The position numbers were made by a program, and so were the translations under genes. 64,000 nucleotides of DNA from Ptiloglossa arizonensis (lineage: Eukaryota; Arthropoda; Insecta; Hymenoptera; Colletidae). How positions within the stretch are numbered: position 1 is the stretch's first letter; each line of letters starts with the position of its first letter. The notes under the pieces are model-generated. The model worked only from the letters and a program-made list of their open reading frames with translations. It was not told where the DNA came from and did not search any database. The stretch spans positions 186,001 through 250,000 of the forward strand of contig NW_027478854.1 of assembly GCF_051014685.1 (NCBI RefSeq), given 5' to 3'. This document shows, one piece after another, positions 22,046-34,924 of this stretch.

Positions 22046-24320
22046 CAGAACTGCGAAAATTTTGAGTTTCTCAAGCGTTTCTTACATCCAAACTGCCATA
22101 TCTCGCGAACGGATTGACCAAACCGCAAAATTTCTGTTGCATCTGAAAGTAGAAAGTCGCCCGATTACAACGGTATGCGTACTTTTCCCCTAGGCCGTTC
22201 TAGTTATTCGTTTCGAGCATCAGAACTTTGAAAATGTTGAGTTTCTCAAGCGTTTCTTACCTACAAACTGCCATATCTCGCGAACGGATTGACCAATCCG
22301 CAAAATTTCTGTTGCATCTGAAAGTAGAAACTCGCCCGATTACAACGGTATGCGTACTTTTCCCCTAGTCCGTTCTAGTTATTCGTTTCGAGCATTAGAA
22401 CTGCGAAAATTTTGAGTTTCTCAAGCGTTTCTTACCTCCAAACTGCCATATCTCGCGAACGGATTGACCAATCCGCAAAATTTCTGTTGCATCTGAAAGT
22501 ACAAACTCGCCCGATTACAACGGTGTGCGTACTTTTCCCCTAGGCCGTTCTAGTTATTCGTTTCGAGCATCAGAACTGCGAAAATGTTGAGTTTCTGAAG
22601 CGTGTCTTACATACAAACTGCCATATCTCGTGAACGGGTTGACCAATCCGCAAAATTTCTGTTGCATCTGAAAGTAGAAACTCGCCCGATTACAACGGTA
22701 TGCGTACTGTTCCCCTAGGCCGTTCTGGTTATTCGTTTCGAGCATCAGAACTGTGAAAATTTTGAGTTTCTCAAACGTTTCTTACCTCCAAACTGCCATA
22801 TCTCGCGAACGGATTGACCAATCCGCAAAATTTCCGTTGCATCTGAAAGTAGAAGCTCGCCCGATTACAACGGTATGCGTACTTTTCCCCTAGGCCGTTG
22901 TAGTTATTCGCTTCGAGCATGAGAACTGCGAAAATTTTGAGTTTCTCAAGCGTTTCTGACCTCCAAACTGCCATATCTCGCGAACGAATTGACCAATCCG
23001 CAAAATTTCTGTTGCATCTCAAAGTAGAAACTCGCCGGATTACAACGGTATGCGTACTTTTCCCCTAGTCCGTTCTAGTTATTCGTTTCGAGCATCAGAA
23101 CTGCGAAAATTTTGAGTTTCTCAAGCGTTTCTTACCTCCAAACTGCCATATCTCGCGAACGGATTGACCAATCCGCAAAATTTCTATTGCATCTGAAAGT
23201 AGAAACTCGCCCGATTACAACGGTATGCGTACTTTTCCCCTAGGCCTTTCTATTTATTCGTTTCGAGCATCAGAACTGCGAAAATGTTGAGTTTCTCAAG
23301 CGTTTCTTACCTACAAACTGCCATATCTCGCGAACGGATTGACCAATCCGCAAAATTTCTGTTGCATCTGAAAGTAGAAACTCGCCCGATTACAAGGGTA
23401 TGCGTACTTTTCCCCTAGGCCGTTCTGGTTATTCGTTTCGAGCATCAGAACTGCGAAAATTTTGAGTTTCTCAAGCGTTTCTGACCTCCAAACTAGCATA
23501 TCTCGCGAACGGATTGACCAATCCGCAAAATTTCTGTTGCATCTGAACGTAGAAACTCGCCCGATTACAACGGTATGCGTACTTTTCCCCTAGTCCGTTC
23601 TAGTTATGCTTGTCGAGCATCAGAACTGCGAAAATTTTGAGTTTCTCAAGCGTTTCTTACCTCCAAACTGCCATATCTCGCGAACGGATCGACCAATCCG
23701 CAAAATTTCCGTTGCATCTGAAAGTAGAAACTCGCCCGATTACAACGGAATGCGTACTTTTCCCCTAGGCCGTTGTAGTTATTCGCTTCGAGCATGAGAA
23801 CTGCGAAAATTTTGAGTTTCTCAAGCGTTTCTGACCTCCAAACTGCCATATCTCGCGAACGGATTGACCAATCCGCAAAATTTCTGTTGCATCTGAAAGT
23901 ACAAACTCGCCCGATTACAACGGTATGCGTACTTTTCCCCTAGGCCGTACTAGTTATTCGTTTCGAGCATCAGAACTGTGAAAATTTTGAGTTTCTCAAC
24001 CGTTTCTTACCTCCAAACTGCCATATCTCGCGAACGGATTACCAAATCCGCAAAATTTCTATTGCATCTGAAAGTAGAAAGTCGCCCGATTACAACGGTA
24101 TGCGTACTTTTCCCCTAGGCCGTTCTAGTTATTCGTTTCGAGCATCAGAACTGCGAAAATTTTGAGTTTCTCAAGCGTTTCTGACTTCCAAACTAGCATA
24201 TCTCGCGAACGGATTGACCAATCCGCAAAATTTCTGTTGCATCTGAACGTAGAAACTCGCCCGATTACAACGATATGCGTACTTTTCCCCTAGTCCGTTC
24301 TAGTTATGCTTGTCGAGCAT
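22046..24320. repeat. HOR block C, shortened 13-monomer copy (2275 bp)
   Basis: The order follows the clean copy to about 23875. It then jumps directly to the acaaactc/taggccgtac monomer that lies 700 bp further on in the full-length copy. Four monomers, equivalent to about 20920-21620, are absent, and the junction keeps the 175-bp register. The next copy (24321 onward) carries the same ggatcgacc variant (25962, also at 23687) but continues with the ctcaaagtag monomer. The deletion is therefore specific to this copy. Confidence 0.87.
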
Positions 24321-26450
24321 CAGAACTGCGAAAATTTTGAGTTTCTCAAGCGTTTCTTACATCCAAACTGCCATATCTCGCGAACGGATTGACCAAACCG
24401 CAAAATTTCTGTTGCATCTGAAAGTAGAAAGTCGCCCGATTACAACGGTATGCGTACTTTTCCCCTAGGCCGTTCTAGTTATTCGTTTCGAGCATCAGAA
24501 CTTTGAAAATGTTGAGTTTCTCAAGCGTTTCTTACCTACAAACTGCCATATCTCGCGAACGGATTGACCAATCCGCAAAATTTCTGTTGCATCTGAAAGT
24601 AGAAACTCGCCCGATTACAACGGTATGCGTACTTTTCCCCTAGTCCGTTCTAGTTATTCGTTTCGAGCATTAGAACTGCGAAAATTTTGAGTTTCTCAAG
24701 CGTTTCTTACCTCCAAACTGCCATATCTCGCGAACGGATTGACCAATCCGCAAAATTTCTGTTGCATCTGAAAGTACAAACTCGCCCGATTACAACGGTG
24801 TGCGTACTTTTCCCCTAGGCCGTTCTAGTTATTCGTTTCGAGCATCAGAACTGCGAAAATGTTGAGTTTCTGAAGCGTGTCTTACATACAAACTGCCATA
24901 TCTCGTGAACGGGTTGACCAATCCGCAAAATTTCTGTTGCATCTGAAAGTAGAAACTCGCCCGATTACAACGGTATGCGTACTGTTCCCCTAGGCCGTTC
25001 TGGTTATTCGTTTCGAGCATCAGAACTGTGAAAATTTTGAGTTTCTCAAACGTTTCTTACCTCCAAACTGCCATATCTCGCGAACGGATTGACCAATCCG
25101 CAAAATTTCCGTTGCATCTGAAAGTAGAAGCTCGCCCGATTACAACGGTATGCGTACTTTTCCCCTAGGCCGTTGTAGTTATTCGCTTCGAGCATGAGAA
25201 CTGCGAAAATTTTGAGTTTCTCAAGCGTTTCTGACCTCCAAACTGCCATATCTCGCGAACGAATTGACCAATCCGCAAAATTTCTGTTGCATCTCAAAGT
25301 AGAAACTCGCCGGATTACAACGGTATGCGTACTTTTCCCCTAGTCCGTTCTAGTTATTCGTTTCGAGCATCAGAACTGCGAAAATTTTGAGTTTCTCAAG
25401 CGTTTCTTACCTCCAAACTGCCATATCTCGCGAACGGATTGACCAATCCGCAAAATTTCTATTGCATCTGAAAGTAGAAACTCGCCCGATTACAACGGTA
25501 TGCGTACTTTTCCCCTAGGCCTTTCTATTTATTCGTTTCGAGCATCAGAACTGCGAAAATGTTGAGTTTCTCAAGCGTTTCTTACCTACAAACTGCCATA
25601 TCTCGCGAACGGATTGACCAATCCGCAAAATTTCTGTTGCATCTGAAAGTAGAAACTCGCCCGATTACAAGGGTATGCGTACTTTTCCCCTAGGCCGTTC
25701 TGGTTATTCGTTTCGAGCATCAGAACTGCGAAAATTTTGAGTTTCTCAAGCGTTTCTGACCTCCAAACTAGCATATCTCGCGAACGGATTGACCAATCCG
25801 CAAAATTTCTGTTGCATCTGAACGTAGAAACTCGCCCGATTACAACGGTATGCGTACTTTTCCCCTAGTCCGTTCTAGTTATGCTTGTCGAGCATCAGAA
25901 CTGCGAAAATTTTGAGTTTCTCAAGCGTTTCTTACCTCCAAACTGCCATATCTCGCGAACGGATCGACCAATCCGCAAAATTTCCGTTGCATCTGAAAGT
26001 AGAAACTCGCCCGATTACAACGGAATGCGTACTTTTCCCCTAGGCCGTTGTAGTTATTCGCTTCGAGCATGAGAACTGCGAAAATTTTGAGTTTCTCAAG
26101 CGTTTCTGACCTCCAAACTGCCATATCTCGCGAACGGATTGACCAATCCGCAAAATTTCTGTTGCATCTCAAAGTAGAAACTCGCCCGATTACAACGGTA
26201 TGCGTACTTTTCCCCTAGACCGTTCTAGTTATGCTTGTCGAGCATCAGAACTGCGAAAATTTTGAGTTTCTCAAGCGTTTCTGACCTCCAAACTGCCATA
26301 TCTCGCGAACGGATTGACCAATCCGCAAAATTTCTGTTGCATCTGAAAGTACAAACTCGCCCGATTACAACGGTGTGCGTACTTTTCCCCTAGGCCGTTC
26401 TAGTTATTCGTTTCGAGCATCAGAACTGCGAAAATGTTGAGTTTCTCAAG
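24321..26450. repeat. HOR block C, last copy
   Basis: This copy repeats the preceding unit with the gagtttctgaag (24863), gcctttctattt (25520), acaaggg (25667) and ggatcgacc (25962) markers. From about 26265 the order becomes the one seen after 15235: acaaactc/cggtgtgcg, then gttgag, then attcatttcg. The right end of block C therefore matches the upstream indel-rich copy and its continuation, not the copy at 19071. Confidence 0.82.
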
Positions 26451-29400
26451 CGTTTCTTACCTCCAAACTGCCATATCTCGCGAACGGATTGACCAATCCG
26501 CAAAATTTCTGTTGCATCTGAAAGTAGAAAGTCGCCCGATTACAACGGTATGCGTACTTTTCCCCTAGTCCGTTCTAGTTATTCATTTCGAGCATCAGAA
26601 CTGCGAAAATTTTGAGTTTCTCAAGCGTTTCTTACCTCCAAACTGCCATATCTCGCGAACGGATTGACCAATCCGCAAAATTTCTGTTGCATCTGAAAGT
26701 AGAAACTCGCCCGATTACAACGGTATGCGTACTTTTCCCCTAGGCCGTTCTGGTTATTCGTTTCGAGCATCAGAACTGTGAAAATTTTGAGTTTCTCAAC
26801 CGTTTCTTACCTCCAAACTGCCATATCTCGCGAACGGATTGACCAATCCGCAAAATTTCTGTTGCATCTGAAAGTACAAACTCGCCCGATTACAACGTTG
26901 TGCGTACTTTTCCCCTAGGCCGTTCTAGTTATTCGTTTCGAGCATCAGAACTGCGAAAATGTTGAGTTTCTCAAGCGTTTCTTACCTACAAACTGCCATA
27001 TCTCGCGAACGGATTGACCAATCCGCAAAATTTCTGTTGCTTCTGAAAGTAGAAACTCGCCCGATTACAACGGTATGCGTACTTTTCCCCTAGGCCGTTC
27101 TGGTTATTCGTTTCGAGCATCAGAACTGTGAAAATTTTGAGTTTCTCAACCATTTCTTACCTCCAAACTGCCATATCTCGCGAACGGATTGACCAATCCG
27201 CAAAATTTCTGTTGCATCTGAAAGTAGAAAGTCGCCCGATTACAACGGTATGCGTACTTTTCCCCTAGGCCGTTCTAGTTATTCGTTTCGAGCATCAGAA
27301 CTTTGAAAATGTTTAGTTTCTCAAGCGTTTCTTACCTACAAACTGCCATATCTCGCGAACGGATTGACCAGTCCGCAAAATATCTGTTGCATCTGAAAGT
27401 AGAAACTCGCCCGATTACAACGGTATGCGTACTTTTCCCCTAGTCCGTCCTAGTTATTCGTTTCGAGCATCAGAACTGCGAAAATTTTGAGTTTCTCAAG
27501 CGTTTCTGACCTCCAAACTGCCATATCTCGCGAACGGATTGACCAATCCGCAAAATTTCTGTTGCATCTGAAAGTACAAACTCGCCCGATTACAACGTTG
27601 TGCGTACTTTTCCCCTAGGCCGTTCTAGTTATTCGTTTCGAGCATCAGAACTGCGAAAATGTTGAGTTTCTGAAGCGTGTCTTACCTACAAACTGCCATA
27701 TCTCGTGAACGGGTTGACCAATCCGCAAAATTTCTGTTGCATCTGAAAGTAGAAACTCGCCCGATTACAACGGTATGCGTACTTTTCCCCTAGGCCGTTC
27801 TGGTTATTCGTTTCGAGCATCAGAACTGTGAAAATGTTGAGTTTCTCAACCGTTTCTTACCTCCAAACTGCCATATCTCGCGAACGGATTGACCAATCCG
27901 CAAAATTTCTGTTGCATCTGAAAGTAGAAAGTCGCCCGATTACAACGGTATGCGTACTTTTCCCCTAGGCCGTTCTAGTTATTCATTTCGAGCATCAGAA
28001 CTGCGAAAATGTTGAGTTTCTCAAGCGTGTCTTACCTACAAACTGCCATATCTCGCGAACGGATTGACCAATCCGCAAAATTTCTGTTGCATCTGAAAGT
28101 AGAAACTCGCCCGATTACAACGGTATGCGTACTTTTCCCCTAGGCCGTTCTGGTTATTCGTTTCGAGCATCAGAACTGTGAAAATTTTGCGTTTCTCAAC
28201 CGTTTCTTACCTCCAAACTGCCATATCTCGCGAACGGATTGACCAATCCGCAAAATTTCTGTTGCTTCTGAAAGCAGAAAGTCGCCCGATTACAACGGTA
28301 TGCGGACTTTTCCCCTAGGCCGTTCTAGTTATTCATTTCGAGCATCAGAACTGCGAAAATGTTGAGTTTCTCAAGCGTGTCTTACCTACAAACTGCCATA
28401 TCTCGCGAACGGATTGACCAATCCGCAAAATTTCTGTTGCATCTGAAAGTAGAAACTCGCCCGATTACAACGGTATGCGTACTTTTCCCCTAGGCCGTTC
28501 TGGTTATTCGTTTCGAGCATCAGAACTGTGAAAATTTTGAGTTTCTCAAGCGTTTCTTACCTCCAAACTGCCATATCTCGCGAACTGATTGACCAATCCG
28601 CAAAATTTCTGTTGCATCTGAAAGTAGAAAGTCGCCCTATTACAACGGTATGCGTACTTTTCCCCTAATCCGTTCTAGTTATGCTTGTCGAGCATCAGAA
28701 CTGCGAAAATTTTGAGTTTCTCAAGCGTTTCTTACCTCCAAACTGCCATATCTCGCGAATGGATTGACTAATCCGCAAAATTTCTGTTGCATCTGAAAGT
28801 AGAAACTCGCCCGATTACAACGGTATGCGTACTTTTCCCCTAGGCCATTCTGGTTATTCGTTTCGAACATCAGAACTGTGATAATTTTGAGTTTCTCAAC
28901 CGTTTCTTACCTCCAAACTGCCATATCTCGCGAACGGATTGACCAATCCGCAAAATTTCTGTTGCATCTGAAAGTAGAAACTCGCCCGATTACAACGGTA
29001 TGCGTACTTTTCCCCTAGTCCGTTCTTGTTATTCGTTTCGAGCATCAGAACTGCGAAAATTTTGAGTTTCTCAAGCGTTTCTTACCTCCAAACTGCCATA
29101 TCTCGCGAACGGATTGACTAATCCGCAAAATTTCTGTTGCATCTGAAAGTAGAAACTCGCCCGATTACAACGGTATGCGTACTTTTCCCCTAGGCCGTTC
29201 TAGTTATTCGTTTCGAGCATCAGAACTGCGAAAATTTTGAGTTTCTCAAGCGTTTCTTACCTCCAAACTGCCATATCTCGCGAACGGATTGACCAATCCG
29301 CAAAATTTCTGTTGCATCTGAAAGTAGAAACTCGCCCGATTACAACGATATGCGTACTTTTCTCCTAGGCCGTTCTAGTTATTCGTTTCGAGCATCAGAA

Positions 29401-29700
29401 CTGCGAAAATATTGAGTTTCTCAAGCGTTTCTTACCTCCAAACTGCCATATCTCGCGAACGGATTACCAAATCCGCAAAATTTCTATTGCATCTGAAAGT
29501 AGAAAGTCGCCCGATTACAACGGTATGCGTACTTTTCCCCTAGGCCGTTCTAGTTATTCGTTTCGAGCATCAGAACTGCGAAAATTTTGAGTTTCTCAAG
29601 CGTTTCTGACCTCCAAACTAGCATATCTCGCGAACGGATTGACCAATCCGCAAAATTTCTGTTGCATCTGAACGTAGAAACTCTCCCGATTACAACGATA
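26451..29700. repeat. Block D: mixed monomers with a 350-bp dimer
   Basis: No single long period covers this stretch. At 27826-28530 two monomer types alternate: one with gtctgtgaaaat/caaccg/agaaagtc/attcatttcg and one with gttgag/aagcgtgtcttacctaca/ttctggtt. This gives a 350-bp dimer repeated twice. Rare variants include aaaattttgcgtttc (near 28190), agcagaaagtc with tgcggac (near 28275), gccctattac (near 28634) and cccctaatcc (near 28665). All of these recur near 38.3 kb and again near 41.1 kb. Everything is in register. Confidence 0.82.
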
Positions 29701-31015
29701 TGCGTACTTTTCCCCTAGTCCGTTCTAGTTATGCTTGTCGAGCATCAGAACTGCGAAAATTTTGAGTTTCTCAAGCGTTTCTTACATCCAAACTGCCATA
29801 TCTCGCGAACGGATTGACCAATCGGCAAAATTTCCGTTGCATCTGAAAGTAGAAACTCGCCCGATTACAACGGTATGCGTACTTTTCCCCTGGGCCGTTC
29901 TAGTTATTCGTTTCGAGCATCAGAACTGCGAAAATTTTGAGTTTCTCAAGCGTTTCTGACCTCCAAACTAGCATATCTCGCGAACGGATTGACCAATCCG
30001 CAAAATTTCTGTTGCATCTGAACGTAGAAACTCGCCCGATTACAACGGTATGCGTACTTTTCCCCTAGTCCGTTCTAGTTATTCGTTTCGAGCATCAGAA
30101 CTGCGAAAATTTTGAGTTTCTCAAGCGTTTCTTACCTCCAAACTGCCATATCTCGCGAACGGATTGACCAATCCGCAAAATTTCTGTTGCATCTGAAAGT
30201 AGAAACTCGCCCGATTACAACGGTATGCGTACTTTTCCCCTAGGCCGTTCTATTTATTCGTTTCGAGCATCAGAACTGCGAAAATGTTGAGTTTCTCAAG
30301 CGTTTCTTACCTACAAACTGCCATATCTCGCGAACGGATTGACCAATCCGCAAAATTTCTGTTGCATCTGAAAGTAGAAACTCGCCCGATTACAACGGTA
30401 TGCGTACTTTTCCCCTAGTCCGTTCTAGTTATTCGTTTCGAGCATCAGAACTGCGAAAATTTTGAGTTTCTCAAGAGTTTCTTACCTCCAAACTGCCATA
30501 TCTCGCGAACGGATTGACCAATCCGCAAAATTTCTGTTGCATCTGAAAGTAGAAACTGGCCCGATTACAACGGTATGCGTACTTTTCCCCTAGGCCGTTC
30601 TGGTTATTCGTTTCGAGCATCAGAACTGTGAAAATTTTGAGTTTCTCAAGCGTTTCTGACCTCCAAACTAGCATATCTCGCGAACGGATTGACCAATCCG
30701 CAAAATTTCTGTTGCATCTGAACGTAGAAACTCGCCCGATTACAACGGTATGCGTACTTTTCCCCTAGTCCGTTCTAGTTATGCTTGTCGAGCATCACAA
30801 CTGCGAAAATTTTGAGTTTCTCAAGCGTTTCTTACCTCCAAACTGCCATATCTCGCGAACGGATTGACCAATCCGCAAAATTTCTGTTGCATCTGAAAGT
30901 AGAAACTCGCCCGATTACAACGGTATGCGTACTTTTCCCCTAGGCCGTACTGGTTATTCGTTTCGAGCATCAGAACTGTGAAAATTTTGAGTTTCTCAAG
31001 CGTTTCTTACCTACA
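29701..31015. repeat. Block E, entry segment (single-order monomers)
   Basis: This stretch contains the first cccctgggcc monomer (29887), which occurs 19 times in the right half of the window and was not seen before this point. It is followed by the gttctattt, gttgag and actggccc monomers. The same order is found 9975 bp downstream (39.68-40.68 kb). Single changes such as caagagttt near 30474 and catcacaac near 30795 are private to this copy. Confidence 0.8.
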
Positions 31016-34000
31016 AACTGCCATATCTCGCGAACGGATTGACCAATCCGCAAAATTTCTGTTGCATCTGAAAGTAGAAACTCGCCCGATTACAACGGTA
31101 TGCGTACTTTTCCCCTAGGCCGTACTAGTTATTCGTTTCGAGCATCAGAACTGTGAAAATTTTGAGTTTCTCAACCGTTTCTTACCTCCAAACTGCCATA
31201 TCTCGCGAACGGATTACCAAATCCGCAAAATTTCTATTGCATCTGAAAGTAGAAAGTCGCCCGATTACAACGGTATGCGTACTTTTCCCCTAGGCCGTTC
31301 TAGTTATTCGTTTCGAGCATCAGAACTGCGAAAATTTTGAGTTTCTCAAGCGTTTCTGACCTCCAAACTAGCATATCTCGCGAACGGATTGACCAATCCG
31401 CAAAATTTCTGTTGCATCTGAACGTAGAAACTCGCCCGATTACAACGATATGCGTACTTTTCCCCTAGTCCGTTCTAGTTATGCTTGTCGAGCATCAGAA
31501 CTGCGAAAATTTTGAGTTTCTCAAGCGTTTCTTACATCCAAACTGCCATATCTCGCGAACGGATTGACCAATCGGCAAAATTTCCGTTGCATCTGAAAGT
31601 AGAAACTCGCCCGATTACAACGGTATGCGTACTTTTCCCCTGGGCCGTTCTAGTTATTCGTTTCGAGCATCAGAACTGCGAAAATTTTGAGTTTCTCAAG
31701 CGTTTCTGACCTCCAAACTAGCATATCTCGCGAACGGATTGACCAATCCGCAAAATTTCTGTTGCATCTGAACGTAGAAACTCGCCCGATTACAACGGTA
31801 TGCGTACTTTTCCCCTAGTCCGTTCTAGTTATTCGTTTCGAGCATCAGAACTGCGAAAATGTTGAGTTTCTCAAGCGTTTCTTACCTACAAACTGCCATA
31901 TCTCGCGAACGGATTGACCAATCCGCAAAATTTCTGTTGCATCTGAAAGTAGAAACTCGCCCGATTACAACGGTATGCGTACTTTTCCCCTAGTCCGTTC
32001 TAGTTATTCGTTTCGAGCATCAGAACTGCGAAAATTTTGAGTTTCTCAAGCGTTTCTTACCTCCAAACTGCCATATCTCGCGAACGGATTGACCAATCCG
32101 CAAAATTTCTGTTGCATCTGAAAGTAGAAACTGGCCCGATTACAACGGTATGCGTACTTTTCCCCTAGGCCGTTCTGGTTATTCGTTTCGAGCATCAGAA
32201 CTGTGAAAATTTTGAGTTTCTCAAGCGTTTCTGACCTCCAAACTAGCATATCTCGCGAACGGATTGACCAATCCGCAAAATTTCTGTTGCATCTGAACGT
32301 AGAAACTCGCCCGATTACAACGGTATGCGTACTTTTCCCCTAGTCCGTTCTAGTTATGCTTGTCGAGCATCAGAACTGCGAAAATTTTGAGTTTCCCAAG
32401 CGTTTCTTACCTCCAAACTGCCATATCTCGCGAATGGATTGACCAATCCGCAAAATTTCCGTTGCATCTGAACGTAGAAACTCGCCCGATTACAACGGTA
32501 TGCGTACTTTTCCCCTAGTCCGTTCTAGTTATTCGTTTCGAGCATCAGAACTGCGAAAATTTTGAGTTTCTCAAGCGTTTCTTACCTCCAAACTGCCATA
32601 TCTCGCGAACGGATTGACCAATCCGCAAAATTTCTGTTGCATCTGAAAGTAGAAACTCGCCCGATTACAACGGTATGCGTACTTTTCCCCTAGGCCGTAC
32701 TAGTTATTCGTTTCGAGCATCAGAACTGTGAAAATTTTGAGTTTCTCAACCGTTTCTTACCTCCAAACTGCCATATCTCGCGAACGGATTACCAAATCCG
32801 CAAAATTTCTATTGCATCTGAAAGTAGAAAGTCGCCCGATTACAACGGTATGCGTACTTTTCCCCTAGGCCGTTCTAGTTATTCGTTTCGAGCATCAGAA
32901 CTGCGAAAATTTTGAGTTTCTCAAGCGTTTCTGACCTCCAAACTAGCATATCTCGCGAACGGATTGACCAATCCGCAAAATTTCTGTTGCATCTGAACGT
33001 AGAAACTCGCCCGATTACAACGATATGCGTACTTTTCCCCTAGTCCGTTCTAGTTATGCTTGTCGAGCATCAGAACTGCGAAAATTTTGAGTTTCTCAAG
33101 CGTTTCTTACATCCAAACTGCCATATCTCGCGAACGGATTGACCAATCGGCAAAATTTCCGTTGCATCTGAAAGTAGAAACTCGCCCGATTACAACGGTA
33201 TGCGTACTTTTCCCCTGGGCCGTTCTAGTTATTCGTTTCGAGCATCAGAACTGCGAAAATTTTGAGTTTCTCAAGCGTTTCTGACCTCCAAACTAGCATA
33301 TCTCGCGAACGGATTGACCAATCCGCAAAATTTCTGTTGCATCTGAACGTAGAAACTCGCCCGATTACAACGGTATGCGTACTTTTCCCCTAGTCCGTTC
33401 TAGTTATTCGTTTCGAGCATCAGAACTGCGAAAATGTTGAGTTTCTCAAGCGTTTCTTACCTACAAACTGCCATATCTCGCGAACGGATTGACCAATCCG
33501 CAAAATTTCTGTTGCATCTGAAAGTAGAAACTCGCCCGATTACAACGGTATGCGTACTTTTCCCCTAGTCCGTTCTAGTTATTCGTTTCGAGCATCAGAA
33601 CTGCGAAAATTTTGAGTTTCTCAAGCGTTTCTTACCTCCAAACTGCCATATCTCGCGAACGGATTGACCAATCCGCAAAATTTCTGTTGCATCTGAAAGT
33701 AGAAACTGGCCCGATTACAACGGTATGCGTACTTTTCCCCTAGGCCGTTCTGGTTATTCGTTTCGAGCATCAGAACTGTGAAAATTTTGAGTTTCTCAAG
33801 CGTTTCTGACCTCCAAACTAGCATATCTCGCGAACGGATTGACCAATCCGCAAAATTTCTGTTGCATCTGAACGTAGAAACTCGCCCGATTACAACGGTA
33901 TGCGTACTTTTCCCCTAGTCCGTTCTAGTTATGCTTGTCGAGCATCAGAACTGCGAAAATTTTGAGTTTCCCAAGCGTTTCTTACCTCCAAACTGCCATA

Positions 34001-34276
34001 TCTCGCGAATGGATTGACCAATCCGCAAAATTTCCGTTGCATCTGAACGTAGAAACTCGCCCGATTACAACGGTATGCGTACTTTTCCCCTAGTCCGTTC
34101 TAGTTATTCGTTTCGAGCATCAGAACTGCGAAAATTTTGAGTTTCTCAAGCGTTTCTTACCTCCAAACTGCCATATCTCGCGAACGGATCGACCAATCCG
34201 CAAAATTTCTGTTGCATCTGAAAGTAGAAACTCGCCCGATTACAACGGTATGCGTACTTTTCCCCTAGGCCGTACT
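31016..34276. repeat. Block E: 9-monomer (1575-bp) HOR, two copies
   Basis: Bases 31016-32701 match 32591-34276. Paired markers are taggccgtactag (31116/32691), the toggled dyad ggattaccaaatcc (31210/32785), tgggcc (31640/33215), actggccc (32130/33705), gagtttcccaag (32391/33966) and cgaatggatt (32431/34006). A private change, ggatcgacc near 34188, distinguishes the second copy. After about 34270 the monomer taggccgtactgg appears, and the order continues as it does after 30945, which is 3325 bp upstream. Confidence 0.87.
31434..31450 (-). other. CENP-B-box-like motif, best-matching monomer variant
   Basis: On the plus strand this reads gcccgattacaacgata. The CENP-B box in the same orientation is nCCCGnnTnnnnCGAAn for its nine essential bases. 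This variant keeps CCCG, T, CG and the first A, so 8 of 9; only the final A is t. The common monomer, ending cggta, has 7 of 9. The variant recurs at fixed HOR places, for example 1339-1355, 10264-10280, 19009-19025, 33009-33025 and 34759-34775. Known family: CENP-B and related pogo-transposase-derived proteins bind this box in mammalian centromeric satellites, and similar boxes are reported in other lineages. Binding here is inference, and a partial match can arise by chance. Confidence 0.35.
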
Positions 34277-34924
34277 GGTTATTCGTTTCGAGCATCAGAA
34301 CTGTGAAAATTTTGAGTTTCTCAAGCGTTTCTTACCTACAAACTGCCATATCTCGCGAACGGATTGACCAATCCGCAAAATTTCTGTTGCATCTGAAAGT
34401 AGAAACTCGCCCGATTACAACGGTATGCGTACTTTTCCCCTAGGCCGTACTAGTTATTCGTTTCGAGCATCAGAACTGTGAAAATTTTGAGTTTCTCAAC
34501 CGTTTCTTACCTCCAAACTGCCATATCTCGCGAACGGATTACCAAATCCGCAAAATTTCTATTGCATCTGAAAGTAGAAAGTCGCCCGATTACAACGGTA
34601 TGCGTACTTTTCCCCTAGGCCGTTCTAGTTATTCGTTTCGAGCATCAGAACTGCGAAAATTTTGAGTTTCTCAAGCGTTTCTGACCTCCAAACTAGCATA
34701 TCTCGCGAACGGATTGACCAATCCGCAAAATTTCTGTTGCATCTGAACGTAGAAACTCGCCCGATTACAACGATATGCGTACTTTTCCCCTAGTCCGTTC
34801 TAGTTATGCTTGTCGTGCATCAGAACTGCGAAAATTTTGAGTTTCTCAAGCGTTTCTTACATCCAAACTGCCATATCTCGCGAACGGATTGACCAATCGG
34901 CAAAATTTCCGTTGCATCTGAAAG

